Positions 43,060-54,948 of a stretch of DNA of 64,000 bases are shown here, one piece after another. Made by a program: the position numbers and the translations under genes. The notes under the pieces are model-generated. The model ran no database searches, was not told the DNA's origin, and saw only the letters and a list, made by a program, of their open reading frames with translations. The first letter of the stretch is position 1. Each line of letters opens with the position of its first letter. This stretch comes from Agarophyton chilense (Eukaryota > Rhodophyta > Florideophyceae > Gracilariales > Gracilariaceae), in assembly GCA_030374765.1 (NCBI GenBank), contig JARGXX010000028.1:1-64000 (forward strand), in the 5' to 3' direction.

Positions 43060-43780
43060 GTCACAGGCAAGTTCGTCAACAGCGACGGACGGTAGTGAAG
43101 TTATGCTCGATCTAAGGATCCCTGTTTCTCTCGAGGCCGCAGCCATTGTGCAGAGATCCTCTAATTTCCTTGCACTTTCCAACGTCTATGTTTTCGGAAA
43201 GCTATTATTGGGTGCTAGCTTTCTAGTTTGCGTGTGCTAGAATGTCTATGGTTAGCATTCAAACATTCGCAGAATTTTGATGCCAGAATATCTAGCGCAA
43301 AAATACTAGCCCCAGTGAAGTTTGGGGAGAATGTAGAAAACTAGCAAACGTCCGTACTAACATCGGAACCCTAGGAAGAATGGAAGAGAACTTCGGAGAT
43401 ATCTTTCTTTACTCATTAATTCTAGACCATGAATTCTACGTATAATGAAAGGAATACTGAACGCTATCTAGCGCATGATCATTCATTTCGCGCATGGATC
43501 GCAGCTAGTATGAACTGTTCAAATGCCCTGCACATTCAATTTAATGCCCTCTAATGACCCTAATGGCCAGTGCATAATACGGCGATCCTGCCACTGAGAC
43601 CCGAAAGGGTCCCCGTTGCACGTGAAATGAGATCTTCCCAATTCACATGCGCTTTGCATCACTTCCTCCGATCTTTGCGCTTCACTTCGCGTCGGGCTTT
43701 GCGCGACGCGAAGAACCCTCCATTCTCCGAGAACCGTCCAAGCGTTACACCAGTTCACCCTTCATCAATCACAAATTCCT
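43060..43780. other. Spacer, no gene recognised
   Basis: Contains repeated CTAGC/CTAGAA-type words around 43190-43470. Neither the missing gypsy B LTR nor Harbinger termini could be identified here. Confidence 0.35.
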
Positions 43781-43799
43781 ACATAACTAGATAGACATC

Positions 43800-44760
43800 A
43801 CAAAATCACACAAGTTAAGAGCCCAATTACTCGCTTCATGCAAGCACATTCCATATAAACAAACTTACCTCTGCCAAAAATGTGCTCCTTTTATTGCCTC
43901 CACTTTCCGCATTCGCATCAATAACTAGACAAAAGTCAGATCTCCGTCACAAAACAAACCCAAACCACATCCGCACGGCACTCACCTCTATAGCGACCAC
44001 TTATCCCACCTTTCGTCCAATCTTACCTCCCTCTTCTCTTGCAGCAGCAAACAACGGCAAGTCAAATATCATTCCCTAACGCATACAAGATACGATTGAA
44101 GCTCGCACTTACCTGTGATGCCACCACTTCCCGATCAATCACTTTCGTAACAAGAAAGATATATAAGTCTGACTTCCACCAAAAATCGAAACCAAATTTT
44201 TTCAATGACGCACTCACCTCCTAAGAATCTTGCTTGGCCCAGTCCTTCTAGAATGTCTCCCTCCTCATCCAATCGCTCCTTTCTGTCGCTTCGCAGCAGA
44301 AAAAAAAAACATATCAAAACTCAGTCCAAAAACAATACCAGACACCAGTAGCACTCGCACTTACCCGCACTTCCATCATTCCCCCTTCATACAACGTCGC
44401 CCGCACTGTCGTAACAATAAACAAATACAAGTCAGATCTCCATCAGTTATAGATAAGCATTTCCTCAGCGACGCACTCACCTCCTAAGCAACCTGCTTGA
44501 TTCACTTCTTTCAAGGAGGTTCCCCTCCTCACCCAATCTTTCCTCTCCGTCGCTTTGCACCAGCAAACAAGAACCTGTCAGATATCCTTCCTAAATCTCT
44601 ACGAGACACCAGTAGCACTCGCACTCACCTTTAACTCAACGAATCCTGCCCCCCCATTCCAATTTTCTGTCGCTTCGCAGCCACAGTCGAAAACATGTCA
44701 GGTCTCCGTTCATATTGCAGAGCAGAAACCGTAGCAAACTAACCTCTTCATCATCCTGAG
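43800..44760 (-). repeat. Array of repeated splice-donor-bearing cassettes
   Basis: On the minus strand, donor-like GTRAGT motifs (seen on + as ACTCACC or ACTTACC) occur at about 43863, 43981, 44107, 44213, 44359, 44474 and 44623, with a variant GTTAGT at 44739, spaced 106-149 bp. Short similar segments precede them: one type translates as LLRSDRKERLDEEGDILEG (44300-44225) and LLVQSDGEERLGEEGNLLER (44560-44490). Intron-side words GCGAGTGC and GGAGATCTGAC also recur. This suggests a tandemly amplified exon-intron unit. It could instead be a non-coding satellite. Confidence 0.45.
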
Positions 44761-45340
44761 GGAGTTGAAAAAGGATTCCTATGTCAGTAACCAGAAGGAG
44801 ACCAAACACACCAGGTCAACGTAGCGCGCTGCGTACTTCCAAATCGCAAACCACTCACCCGCCCACCCTCCACCCCACGCCGCATCACCAATCGCTCCCC
44901 TCGCTCTTCGCCCGCTCGCGCATGACCACAAACAGTTTCAAGGCCCAAGATCAACATAGACGACGAACATCCCAATCGCAAGCTGGTCAACCCGTCACCA
45001 CCCTCACCGCACCTCATCACTTAACGACCCGGTCGTGCTCCGCCCGCTCGCGCACAAATAGAAACAGAGTCAACACTTGTGAAACGCACGCGGAATACCG
45101 CTTCTCACGCACCTAGAAAACGCGGAAGGTCCACAAGGTCCAGACGACATCATATCACAGGATCTGAAGATCCCTCAACTGCTCATCCGGCCACTGCTCA
45201 CAATCAATACAAGTACACGCCGCCGCTCAAAAAATACACAACTTCGAATTTTTCTTTCCAACCCGCTTTCCAAGCCACATAAACCCCGTGTCTGTCCTAC
45301 GGCAGTGTCTCTGGCGCCTCACTTGAACTTGGTGAGTACG
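44761..45340. other. Low-complexity spacer left of the two-gene unit
   Basis: C-rich, with two similar stretches (CCGCTCGCGCATGACCACA near 44910 and CCGCCCGCTCGCGCACAAA near 45040). No gene recognised. It probably contains the left end or promoter of the transposase-like gene. Confidence 0.35.
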
Positions 45341-45488
45341 CGTGATGCGTCTAAACTCTCCCCACCGTCCTCGTCGAGCATCTTCCTCACCTTCAGCCTG
45401 TATATATTCTCCCCCTCTCACCTCGACCTACGTCTTTTTCACCTCCCCGATTTACTTTCCGAGATCGCGCGCAGGCACCCTCCACACC

Positions 45489-48400
45489 ATGCAGCCTTGT
45501 CGCTTCCCAAGGGGCACATTCAAAACAAAAGGTCACACCTCCCTTGTCCAACAAAAGCGCCGGTGTCGCTACCGCACCACCCGCAACCCCTTCCTCGCCA
45601 CCACCCCAAAAGATGGAACTCAATTTCCACCACGCACGAAGCGTCCACGCGTCCAGACCGCAGACACCCGCTCCGTTGACATCTCCAACCGCCTTTCCAA
45701 CATCGTTCCGCTGGTAGAAGAGGACGACTACCATTCGATCCAGCTCGCTCTGGCCATACGCTCCGCAGACGCCGCCCACATTCTCAACGCTTCTCTTCGC
45801 TCACCTTCTTCCAGCCCTCGCCCACTCGTGAACGTCCATCCCATCGTCTCCTACATCTCATTCATCGCCACCAAGCTCGGCAAACGCAAAGCCGACGAAC
45901 TCATTACCCTCTTCAAGGACCCTGACTACTCCCAAACACTCATTCAACAGGTTATCTCCTTCTTCCACTGCCTTCAACTTCAGTCCAAACTATTCGAGGA
46001 CACTGTCGGCTCCATCGGCTTCAAATCTACAATCGTTCGTCACAATCCCTCAAAAATCACTGAAACTCTCTACCTCAAAAACCCCGTCGATGTCTTTCTC
46101 CAGCAACTTCGCTACGCCACTCGCGCTAACACCTTCTTCCACCCCGTCAGACAGTGTTCTTCAGATGGTTCTCCCACGCCTGCTCATACCATGGCTTCAA
46201 AACTCGGCAGTTGTGTTTATCCGGATCTCAAACACCATATCCTCTGCTCTCAAGTCCCCGATGTTATTTGGCACACCGCATACATCACTGGCATGAAATA
46301 TTTCATCGGCTTCATCCAGCTCTACTTGGACAAGTCGTCCACTTCCCTGAAAAGCTCCTCTATCACCTCCTACCTCCTTCACATCACCCTCCTCAACTTT
46401 TCAGACTCCTTCCGCCGCCATTGCATCTCCCGCAACTACACCCTCCTTGGCTACTTCCCCACCTCGTTCGACGCCCCTTCCTTCCCATCCGACAAGGACT
46501 CCATCGAAGGCCACCCTCTTTTTTCAGCCATCAGCCGCACCACCCGAATTGAACTCATCCAAGAATCTCTACAAACCATCCTCGAACCCCTCGCTGCATT
46601 CGCCCTCAAGGGTTTCCCTTTCCTTGATGAAGACCAGATCATCCGACAGTGCCACCTAGTCATCGCAAACTATGCTGCAGACTCCCAGAAGCAAAAGACA
46701 TCCTCGACATCCTACACGGCACAAACCCATCCAAGCCGTGCCAGAGATGCTTAACACCTCGCTCCGACCTCAACCTCCACCTCACTTCCGTATCCCCTCG
46801 AACTATTTCCCACACCCGTCACACCAGATCCGCACACGACGCCCTTCTCAAAGATGCCAACGACGCCGAACAACTTCGCCGACCACGCGTAGCAAGAACT
46901 CTCAGAGACCAAACAGCATCTATCCTCCGCACAAACTCCCTCTCCGCGTACCAATCCTTCTTCGAAACATACCCTCTTCTGAATATATCCCCACTCCTCA
47001 CCCTTTACTCTATCTTCTCCTTCGAAAACCCTTCACAATTTCCATCTGGGTATCTCCAAGCTCGTCAAACTGGAAACCATCAAACGCTTGAATTCCGACA
47101 GCCTCTCCACCACTCTCGAGTCCTCCAACGGCTCCTCGAAATCTTTTAAATCCATCCGAAGCTCCCTTCTCATTCACGCAAACAACATCCTCGCAGATAT
47201 CGAAGCCAACTTCTCCGCACACAGACTGCACATCGACTTTTCCACACCCGAAAAGGGTACAGACCTAAACGGGTTCTTCACCTTGGACGGCATCAAAGGC
47301 ATGCTCGAGGGAAAAGACTTCCGCGCTATCGACATGGTCTTCTTCTTCATAGGTGCCTTCTTTGACCGTTGTTGTGGTGAAGTTGACACAGCTCCCATCA
47401 CCTCCATCTTCACAGCATAGGCAGACCTCTTCACCACCGCACTCTCCTACGACACCACCCCAGAATGGAAAGACCAACGACTTTGCGCCCTCCAGGAACT
47501 CATCAAGCACTTCAAGTGTCTCTGCGTCTCCGTACTCGCCCCTTTCCAAGCTTCTCACTTCGGAACACTGAAGTTCCACCTTCTGGACCACATCATTGCT
47601 GACATTGATCTATACGAAGGTCTTCAATTCACTGACTCCGGCATCTACGAACATGCACACCTCCTCTTCAAAAACCACTATCGACGCACATCCCGAAGAA
47701 CTTCAACCGCTCACAGAGAAACAGTCGACGCAACCCAGCTCACAGAAGGCTTCCGAAACTCAACCGCCATTCCCCACTACATTTACACCTCCTCAAACTC
47801 CTCCTTCCGTCGTGCTCGACGGTTTTCCATGGTCCGCCACGGTACCACCGTGCTCTTCCGCAACATCATCGCTGCCAAGAAGTACATCCGTGCAAACCGA
47901 AACTGCTCCAATGCCTCTCTCTCAAACATCTTCACCTCTTCCACCCTTTCTTTCATCACCTAAATCTCACGCGAAGCCATTCCACCCTTTCACGACCTGT
48001 GCCTCGAAGCTCTCGGACTCTATTCCTCTTCCATGTCTCTCTCCTCTCTTACCTTCTCCCTCGTCAACTCCACTTTCATCCACAGCGGGTTCACCCCCGC
48101 CTTGCAAGACGTCGACTAAACATTCAACTGCATCCGCTTCAGAGAACCACCAGTCCCCGTCACACAGCGCATATTTCCCACCTCCGCCTTCTGTCCTTCC
48201 AAACTTCCAAAGTTCTCTCACATTCTCGTCTCTGGTACTTCACCACCTAACTGCAAATTCCCCACTGTTTTGGTCCACAAGCTTCTCACCCTCTTCGCTT
48301 TCCCAAAAAAGATGAAGATCCTGACGAACGCCAATACGCTTTCGTCCGCTTCTTCGAACTCACAACTCCCCTCGATCACGTGTATGAAACCCTGAAGTGC

Positions 48401-48690
48401 ATCAACCTCCGTTGGGCAACAGACGATGAACAGGACCACACCATCCCCACCGCTGGAAACAGATTCCAACGCTCTGGCACCTATGTCGCGCCCTGGTTCG
48501 GTCTCGTTCCGTTCTCCGCCATCCTCAGTTCCCTCCATCTGGTTCGCCAGAACTACCCAGCACGCCCTTTCTTCCCACCCCTCCCCTGGCGTCAACATCG
48601 CTTCTATATCAACAGACTCTACTGCAACCCACGAGCGAGAGCTTGTTACCCTACAAATAATCAACCTTAAGCAGATGACACCCATCTTCT
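45489..48690 (+). pseudogene. TNP2/Plavaka-like transposase remnant
   Basis: ATG 45489 starts a ~420-codon frame, followed by pieces in shifted frames. The order of features resembles CACTA-superfamily (fungal Plavaka-type) transposases: IQLYLDKSSTSLKSSSITSY (first Asp region), NYTLLGYFPTSF, LQTILEPLAAFALKGFPFLD, ANYAAD then PSKPCQRCL in a shifted frame, KFHLLDHIIADIDLYEGLQF with GIYEHAHLLFKNHYRRTSRR, and near the end GLVPFSAILSSLHLV with RFYINRLY. Frame changes occur near 46690, 47070 and 48310. In-frame stops are TAG 47418, TAA 47961 and TAA near 48117. The assignment rests on motif order, not on alignment. Confidence 0.5.
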
Positions 48691-48703
48691 GAAAATAAAG
48701 TTA

Positions 48704-51527
48704 TCACTCATCAATAATATCTTGTTCACGTCCGCCTTCCACACCCTCCTCCTCTCTCTCCTCTCCTTCCTCTTTCCCCTCCCACGTTTCTTTTTCCTCC
48801 GCTAGCAACTCCCTAAACTCGCGTCCTTCAGGCATACAACGTCCGACGTAGCAATCAAATACATACCCGAGAAAAGTCGTCATCTCCTCCAGAAACACCT
48901 TGTACCGAACACCCAGATAGACCAGTTAGTTCGAAGGCATCCAAAACGCAACAGTCCCTTCACGTTCCTCATTTCCCATCACTTCAGTCGGGTCCTCACC
49001 CTTCACACCATCGTTCAACAGCTCCTCTCCGTACTTCTATTCAACCTTCCTTCTCGCTGTCCGTAAGATATCCTCCACAGCAACCGGCAGATGCTTCGCA
49101 TACAGTTTCGAAAACAGCATCTGTCGCTTCCCTCCTCTACCCATCTCCTCATCCAACGCCTCTACCACGGATGCAATCCATGCATCCAAGCGGTCCAGAT
49201 GCATCACACTTCCATCCACATACTGTGTCTCTCCTTCCTTCCACGCTTGCTCCACATCGTACCCCGTAAACTCTCTCAACACCTCCACACTCAATCCGTT
49301 CTTGAAGTACAAGTCATCAGGTTCATCCCCATATTTTGTCGAGTTCACATCGAACCCTGAAAAACAGAGGTTCTCCATCTTGTCTAACCTCCACGCAGAT
49401 ATGACGGGCTCCCCATTCGCATCTTTCGGCAACAGCTTCTCCCGAGCCACCATCTTCTGCTCTTCATACAACACATTCAGTTCTTCATCATCCTCGTTAA
49501 GTGGTTTTCTAGCAAGTAGAGTATACCCCAGACCGAAAATAACCTATCCCTCGCATTCCTTTTCCGCACCCCCACAGCATCACTGAGAGCCTGTTTCATC
49601 CGCCTCCTCAAACACGTATCCCTCCTCAACTCCTCATCACACTGCTTCTTCATCCCCATCCCCGCAAATTTTCTCCATATCGGATTCTCCAACTCCATCC
49701 GCACCACTTGCAACAACATCTCATCACTCCCCCCCTGAAAAGACAGAGTGTATGCCTTCGGTCCCCACGACGTTCTTCCTGTTGCCAGCTCCATAGGATC
49801 TAAAGGCACCATCTCCTTTTCATTTATAATCAGAATAATCTGATTCCTTCCCGCCCTCATTTCTTCTGCCCGGTTCGACCAGTGTCGCTCCAGTTCCCTC
49901 CTTCCGAAGCTCAACTCACTCGTCTCCTCCTTTGCATAACGCAATATGTTCTCGTAAACTCTCGAGGATACTCCAATAAATCGCATATCCACTTCAATTC
50001 AATACCGTTTCCGACCCCCCTTCCCTTCTTCGCCACCCACTTGTCCTGGTCAACCACGAAGACTCTCTTGCAATGACGTCAGCAGCATTTCCTTTTTCCT
50101 ATCTTCGCCCTCCAGCCTCTTCATCTCCCTGTGTGCGAGATTCGAGCTTAGTTTCAAACATACGTTGTCATCACTTGCCCTTTTAAGCTCACCCTTCATG
50201 TCTCCAAGCTTGGCCAACAACTGATTCCACCCCATAAACTTCGTTTTTGCATAATTCATCCCCTTGTCTTCGCCTTCCCTCCACGGGCGAATTGCATCCT
50301 CATCCTCCTCATCCCCACCCCATAGTCCATCTCCTTCTTCAACCTCCCCTCACTCACACTCTGGTTTCTCGGAAGTCTCCCCGCGCCCACTCGGTCGTTT
50401 GACCCCTCAGAGTCCTCTTGTTCAACACTTCTCACTCTATGATCCGGGGTCTGTCGATAAGAAGACCGTTGCATTGATATGCATGCCGGGACTCTGCGAA
50501 TCTGCACGCCCTTCCTTCCAACCACGACTCCTTTCACCTTAGGCTCCGTCCCTACACGTGTCTCCCCGCTCACGCTTGGTATGGCCCTTGGAAAACGAAC
50601 TTGGCCCTTATTCCGTCCCGCACTCCCACCTGGAACAATTTCGTCCTTTGCTTGGTCAAAGACGTGTTTCTTTGAAACAGCAGTGCCTCCGCGTACCTCA
50701 TTCATTCCTGAACCATCCCCCTCTGCCTCATTGCGTTCTCCTTTTTCATGGAAGTTAACACCATGGGAAGCGCTACACCGTTGCCTCTTTGCTTCTCTCT
50801 CGGTCCCATTCTCTTCGTCACTAGCTAAGGTTGGAATGGCGTGAACGGCCCGATTACGAGTCACCGGATCTCCCGACTTTCTTTCGTTCCTCCTCACCAC
50901 CTCGCTCAACGTACCTTCCGTCGCAGACGACGAACCTCTTTCTTGCTCCTTTTCCTTCACCGTCTTAGCAGAGGGCTTCTTGGGTGAAGGTGCAGACGGA
51001 GTGGAGGACGGTGTCTGTGGAAGAGCCGTCGCTTCGCCACAATAAAGTTTCATCATGTTCACGGCCCAGCAATAGAAAGAGTTGCCCTCCATATCTCCCA
51101 GAAGGTTCGGTACGGTATGTGTAGTTTTGAACGGATAAGGATAACCCATTTCTTTCTCATCTTGAATTAACACATTCCTGACCAGTTTGTGACCATGCAA
51201 CTCTCTCACCAAATCTCTCGTAAGCGTCCCCGTCGCATCAACCGCACCCCTTACAAATACCTTCCCCACGACTTTCTTTTCTCCGTTTGACGTGATCACC
51301 AACAGAGTCACCTGCTCGTCAGGTTTCGGCTTCCATGGTGGGGTTCCTGCCTTATTCGCCCGCGTTGCTCTGCTGCGCGTTGTAAGCATCGCGTCCTTCC
51401 TGCTAGAAGCCGTAACAGGCGGCTTGGGTTTCCGAAAACTCCGAATGAGCCTCCTGTTCTCTGCGTTTTTGCGCTGCATCACGTGAACCTTTCGATAAGC
51501 GCCTTGGAATTTCTCGTAGACCGTCAC
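48704..51527 (-). pseudogene. Unrecognised second gene of the convergent unit
   Basis: Four successive minus frames: 51527-50256 (423 codons; first ATG at 51479), 50259-50050, 49992-49477 and 49474-49037, with a short acidic tail at 48898-48704. Joins look like single-base shifts: ATGA overlap at 50259, and between 50050 and 49992 a protein-like VFVVDQDKWVAKKG in a third frame. The N-terminal part has TLLVITSNGEKKVVGKVFVR and MGYPYPFKTTHTVPNLLGDM, then a long charged Ser/Arg/Glu-rich region. The C-terminal part has Trp-rich pieces (ATGRTSWGPKAYTLSFQGG). No family recognised. Confidence 0.4.
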
Positions 51528-51530
51528 GAA

Positions 51531-52062
51531 AAGCAGGGCACGCTGACAACGTAAATGAACACTCGTTGGCTACGTAGCCGTTCGATAGTGAACACGGGTT
51601 TTCTGGACCTCTCTCCGACGATGGCGAACAGAAACGAGTGCAGACAAAGGGAATGAACGCTGCTTGAAGTTCCCTTCACGTCCAAGAGAATCGCTTTTTT
51701 CGGGTTTGTGATCTGGATGTGTTCCCGTCGAGGACAAAGGTCTGCAATTACACTTTTCAAACCTGGTACAAGGAGCGTAAGAAACGGAAAACGAGTGTGC
51801 GACTTGAGCTGTGCAACAAGAACATCTGCCTCAAGATGATTGACTGCGGAAATATCTTTTTTTGCTGCTGCGCTATTTGGCGAGCTGTTCGATATCCAAA
51901 GCAGAGACAAATCTCCATTGCGGGTCCCATAGTAGCTGCGACGGCGTCTAAATCTGTTTCGAATAGCATTGAGTCATAGTGCCTGACTACTCACTTTATC
52001 AATGACAGCAACATGTGCATCTCAACGAATGATATGTTATGACTCACATTCGGTGTTGAAAT
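51531..52062. other. Spacer right of the two-gene unit
   Basis: A 128-codon minus frame (51910-51524) overlaps the unknown gene's 5' end and includes TTTACGTTGTCAG (51557-51545 on the minus strand), a splice-acceptor-like site. It could be an upstream exon. Otherwise nothing recognised. Confidence 0.3.
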
Positions 52063-52441
52063 TCAGTCATTTCGTCGAGTTGAAGCGATTCGACCGCGTT
52101 CGCGCCGTTGTGGAATTTCATCCGGGAAGGTAAGAGGAGTTGTTGTCTCCCCTGTACCAAGCCACTTCTCAGCGCTCAATGGCCTATGAAGATCGGCTCT
52201 CTTTCGGAACAACCTCTCTGTTGAAGCCCTTTGCATTTGCAACACGTTTTTACGGCTAATGCTTTGCCTTTCGTACTCTTTGACCGCATCTACTGTACTC
52301 TCTTCGCTCTCAAGAACGCACAGGGTGGGATGAGTTTTCGGACTAGCGAGTCCGAAAACCAGTGGAGGCGATGGATTTACCGTCGAGCAATTGAAAAAAG
52401 AGAATTCAGAGCCCTGAGGATTCCTGTTTCGCATACCGCGG

Positions 52442-53410
52442 TCACTCGAGCGTCGACCATTGCGACTTGAGGTTCGGCTTGTGATGTTTTGAATCGGGCT
52501 TATTCTCGAGTTTGTTTGCAAAGTAATGCAGTCTTCCATTCTTCATCATTCGAATCGTTCCGTGGCGGGTTGTTTCTTCGATCCAACGTTGGATAGTTAC
52601 TGCGACACTTTCCATCACGGAAGAAGTGTTCACATCTGGCATCAGAGTGGCACCGGCTACGCCGTGAATATGCTCCAATCCGGGAAAGAAGCGCTCTGGT
52701 GAATTATCTTGCACACTGGACGCCTCACTCGGTGTGCAGTTTTGGGTGGGTTGCAAGCGTGCATCGATGGGCAGTTTCTGAGGACGCGGGTTGGGAATTT
52801 GAAGACGGGTCTTTGCGTTATTGATATTGCCGTTACGTGGGGCTCGCTTCTGTGTACTTTGAGTGCGTTGGGAGGTATCGAGAAGGCGGGCAGATTGGTT
52901 GGGTTGTGAGGCAGACGTTTCGGAGGATTGGGAGGAGGAGGGCATTTCGACGGGCGGTGATTGAGTCGCAGAGAAATTTATCCCTTTTACAAGAGCCTGG
53001 AGAAGTTGAAACACGGAAGAAGCCTTGAATTTTTGATAAAACCAGATTCCGATGGTTTTCTGTTTGGAGTTTGTGTAAATGATCATCTGGTCCTGAAGCT
53101 CGATCTCCTTGTTTCCAACGACGGCGTCATCGGAATATTTTTCAAGACTCTTGCGATTTATGATGAAAATGCGGTGGCGACCGCGGGCGGAGTTGTTCGG
53201 ATGGTTTACATGGAGCTCGACGACAATGAGAGAGCCTTCGATATACAGTCGACTCCAAGCTTGGTTGTCGTCGAGCTGGTGGAGACAGAGGTGCGAGGAA
53301 AGTTTGAGTACCTTTTTGACAGCTGGCTCGGCCCTTTGCAGCACGGACAAGTTCATTTTAGCGGCGATAGCATTACGACGTGCAGGGTCGAAATCAGTAC
53401 CAGCCGTCAT
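52442..53410 (-). CDS. DCP1: DCP1, mRNA-decapping enzyme subunit 1
   Basis: The 322-residue protein is the activator of the DCP2 decapping enzyme in cytoplasmic 5'->3' mRNA decay. The EVH1-like domain spans residues ~19-142: MNLSVLQRAEPAVKKVLKLS, WSRLYIEGSLIVVE, HRIFIINRKSLEKYSDD, IELQDQMIIYTNSKQK, TIGIWFYQKF. The IEGSL, INR, LQDQMI and GIWFY words are the family signature. The rest is Ser/Gln/Pro-rich, as in other DCP1 proteins, ending with an amphipathic stretch (VMESVAVTIQRWIEETTRHG) in the place of the C-terminal trimerisation segment. ATG 53410 is chosen because the domain follows directly; the frame is open to 53749 but that part is Pro-rich and atypical. A second minus frame (52539-52063) overlaps its end and might be an alternative 3' exon. 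Confidence 0.85.
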   Translation of the reverse strand: MTAGTDFDPARRNAIAAKMNLSVLQRAEPAVKKVLKLSSHLCLHQLDDNQAWSRLYIEGSLIVVELHVNHPNNSARGRHRIFIINRKSLEKYSDDAVVGNKEIELQDQMIIYTNSKQKTIGIWFYQKFKASSVFQLLQALVKGINFSATQSPPVEMPSSSQSSETSASQPNQSARLLDTSQRTQSTQKRAPRNGNINNAKTRLQIPNPRPQKLPIDARLQPTQNCTPSEASSVQDNSPERFFPGLEHIHGVAGATLMPDVNTSSVMESVAVTIQRWIEETTRHGTIRMMKNGRLHYFANKLENKPDSKHHKPNLKSQWSTLE

Positions 53411-54226
53411 ACTCACGGAAAGCACGAGACCGTTCGGGGCGCGAGATGAATCGCACGGAGAAACCCCTAAGAGCTGGACGGGAGAAAAGGGGGAGACGGC
53501 GAGGGGGGGGAGGGGTTTAGGGGGTTGAATGGTAGAGATGGTCGCATTGTTTCGCAAGGCGCAGCTTTGAGCCGGTTCGGCACGGTGGTCCCAGCTCGAA
53601 AATTGTCTGTTCACAAGGGCTTTCTCGCGATATGGGGAAGGTGGGAGGGAAGCTAAGGGATGAGGGTGACCATTGGGAATTGACCAGGGACCGCAAGATG
53701 CAACGCGACCGCGCACATGGCGAAGATACGCAGGAGGGGTTAGGAGCAAGTGCAGCGATCGCGACTGTTAGACGAGCTGGACGTAATCAGCTGCGCACTG
53801 CGTTAGGCCATCGGAAAAGAGGATGACGAGTCGGCCGCGCGGTTACGCGATATTGTAAAATACTTGTTTCTGATTGGACTAGGCCGTTTTGAAAACGGTT
53901 TCGCGAATTTTCGGAAAAGCTTTGACCTTTTACAAAACAAGTCGGCTTCGCCACCCGAACACCCCGTAACTCACCCTCAAGGGATTATAGTGCTGCGTCT
54001 AACATTTCTGGCAAGTACGAAGCGGCATGCGGCTCTGTGTCTTGGGGCTCAATGTCATTCTCGTGTTAGGGCCAAGCTGCCGGGTGTCTCAGTGATTCTA
54101 CAATCGTTGATATGTACCCAACGCTCAGTTCGTAATCTCGATCTCGATTTCTGATTTCAAAATATATCATGTTTTGGACCCTACCTAACCTTTGTATGGT
54201 GAAGCTTCTCTGAAAGAAACAAAGGA
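53411..54226. other. Divergent intergenic region between DCP1 and the basic-motif gene
   Basis: The two flanking genes are head to head, so both promoters should lie here. No TATA box stands out. A C/G-run lies at 53465-53525 (CCCCTAA-like, G-rich on +). Nothing else recognised. Confidence 0.4.
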
Positions 54227-54943
54227 ATGGAGGAAACCATGATTTCGAAAGCTGGAGTCTTGCCAAGCGCATTACCAGTTGTTCACGTGGAACGTAACAC
54301 TCAATCATCGCATAGATCAACGTCTAATCGCCTTGATAGCACTGTTGTGCGAAATTTGGAGAGGCCATCTGTCTTTGTCATTTCGGCACATGTGCCAGAG
54401 AATGTTCCCTCTTTTTGGTATGAAAAAGAACCGCCGCTTCGGCATATGATTCCAATCGGTACTGAACACTTTTCGGGCTCTGCTCTATCATCTAGTGCTC
54501 TTTGTGAGAAGGCACGGGAGTTGTACCAGCCCTTTCTTAATGATTCTTCTTGTAATCTGAGTAATTCATCAACTTCTTCTTCTCTGGAAAAAAATAGGGA
54601 GAAAGAAAGAAAATACAGAGCCAGAAACAAAGAACGAGATAACCGGAATGCGCGAGAACGGTATAGGCTGCGCAAATCTCAGAAGAGAGGACATAAGGAG
54701 CCTGTACGCATACGAAACGCAAAGCTTTTGGACCACTGCGTTTCTGATAACAATGAATGTCCGTCGAAGAGTCAAGGCGTTTACACAGTTCAAGCTGTAA
54801 AAGATGTGGCTGAATTTACGCAGTTCTACCATTCCTTTACATCTCAGACCACTGGTACCACGAATGGGAGGCTTTTGGGTATTAAGAAAACCAAAAATGG
54901 AGACCGAAAAGTCATTGGTTCATATCCATCTAGTTTTTCTTAG
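54227..54943 (+). CDS. Probable nuclear protein with a bZIP-like basic region
   Basis: The 238-residue frame starts ATGGAGGAAACC. A Ser/Asn-rich stretch precedes a highly basic region at residues ~121-152 (EKNREKERKYRARNKERDNR, NARERYRLRKSQKRG). NRNARERYR fits the N-x2-A-x4-R core of a bZIP DNA-contacting helix, but no leucine heptads follow, so it would not dimerise as a standard bZIP. The C-terminus is polar. A DNA- or RNA-binding regulator is a reasonable inference; the family is not recognised. Its stop lies 6 bp from the convergent minus-strand frame. Confidence 0.5.
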   Translation: MEETMISKAGVLPSALPVVHVERNTQSSHRSTSNRLDSTVVRNLERPSVFVISAHVPENVPSFWYEKEPPLRHMIPIGTEHFSGSALSSSALCEKARELYQPFLNDSSCNLSNSSTSSSLEKNREKERKYRARNKERDNRNARERYRLRKSQKRGHKEPVRIRNAKLLDHCVSDNNECPSKSQGVYTVQAVKDVAEFTQFYHSFTSQTTGTTNGRLLGIKKTKNGDRKVIGSYPSSFS

Positions 54944-54948
54944 ACTCG

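Larger units (their letters stand above)
45340..51530. mobile_element. Convergent two-gene DNA transposon remnant (TNP2/Plavaka-like)
   Basis: A transposase-like gene on + (45489-48690) and an unrecognised gene on - (51527-48704) converge with about 15 bp between their ends. Both are long, C/T- or A/G-biased on opposite strands, and both are broken by a few stops or shifts, so they decayed together. Terminal inverted repeats were not found by eye. Confidence 0.45.
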
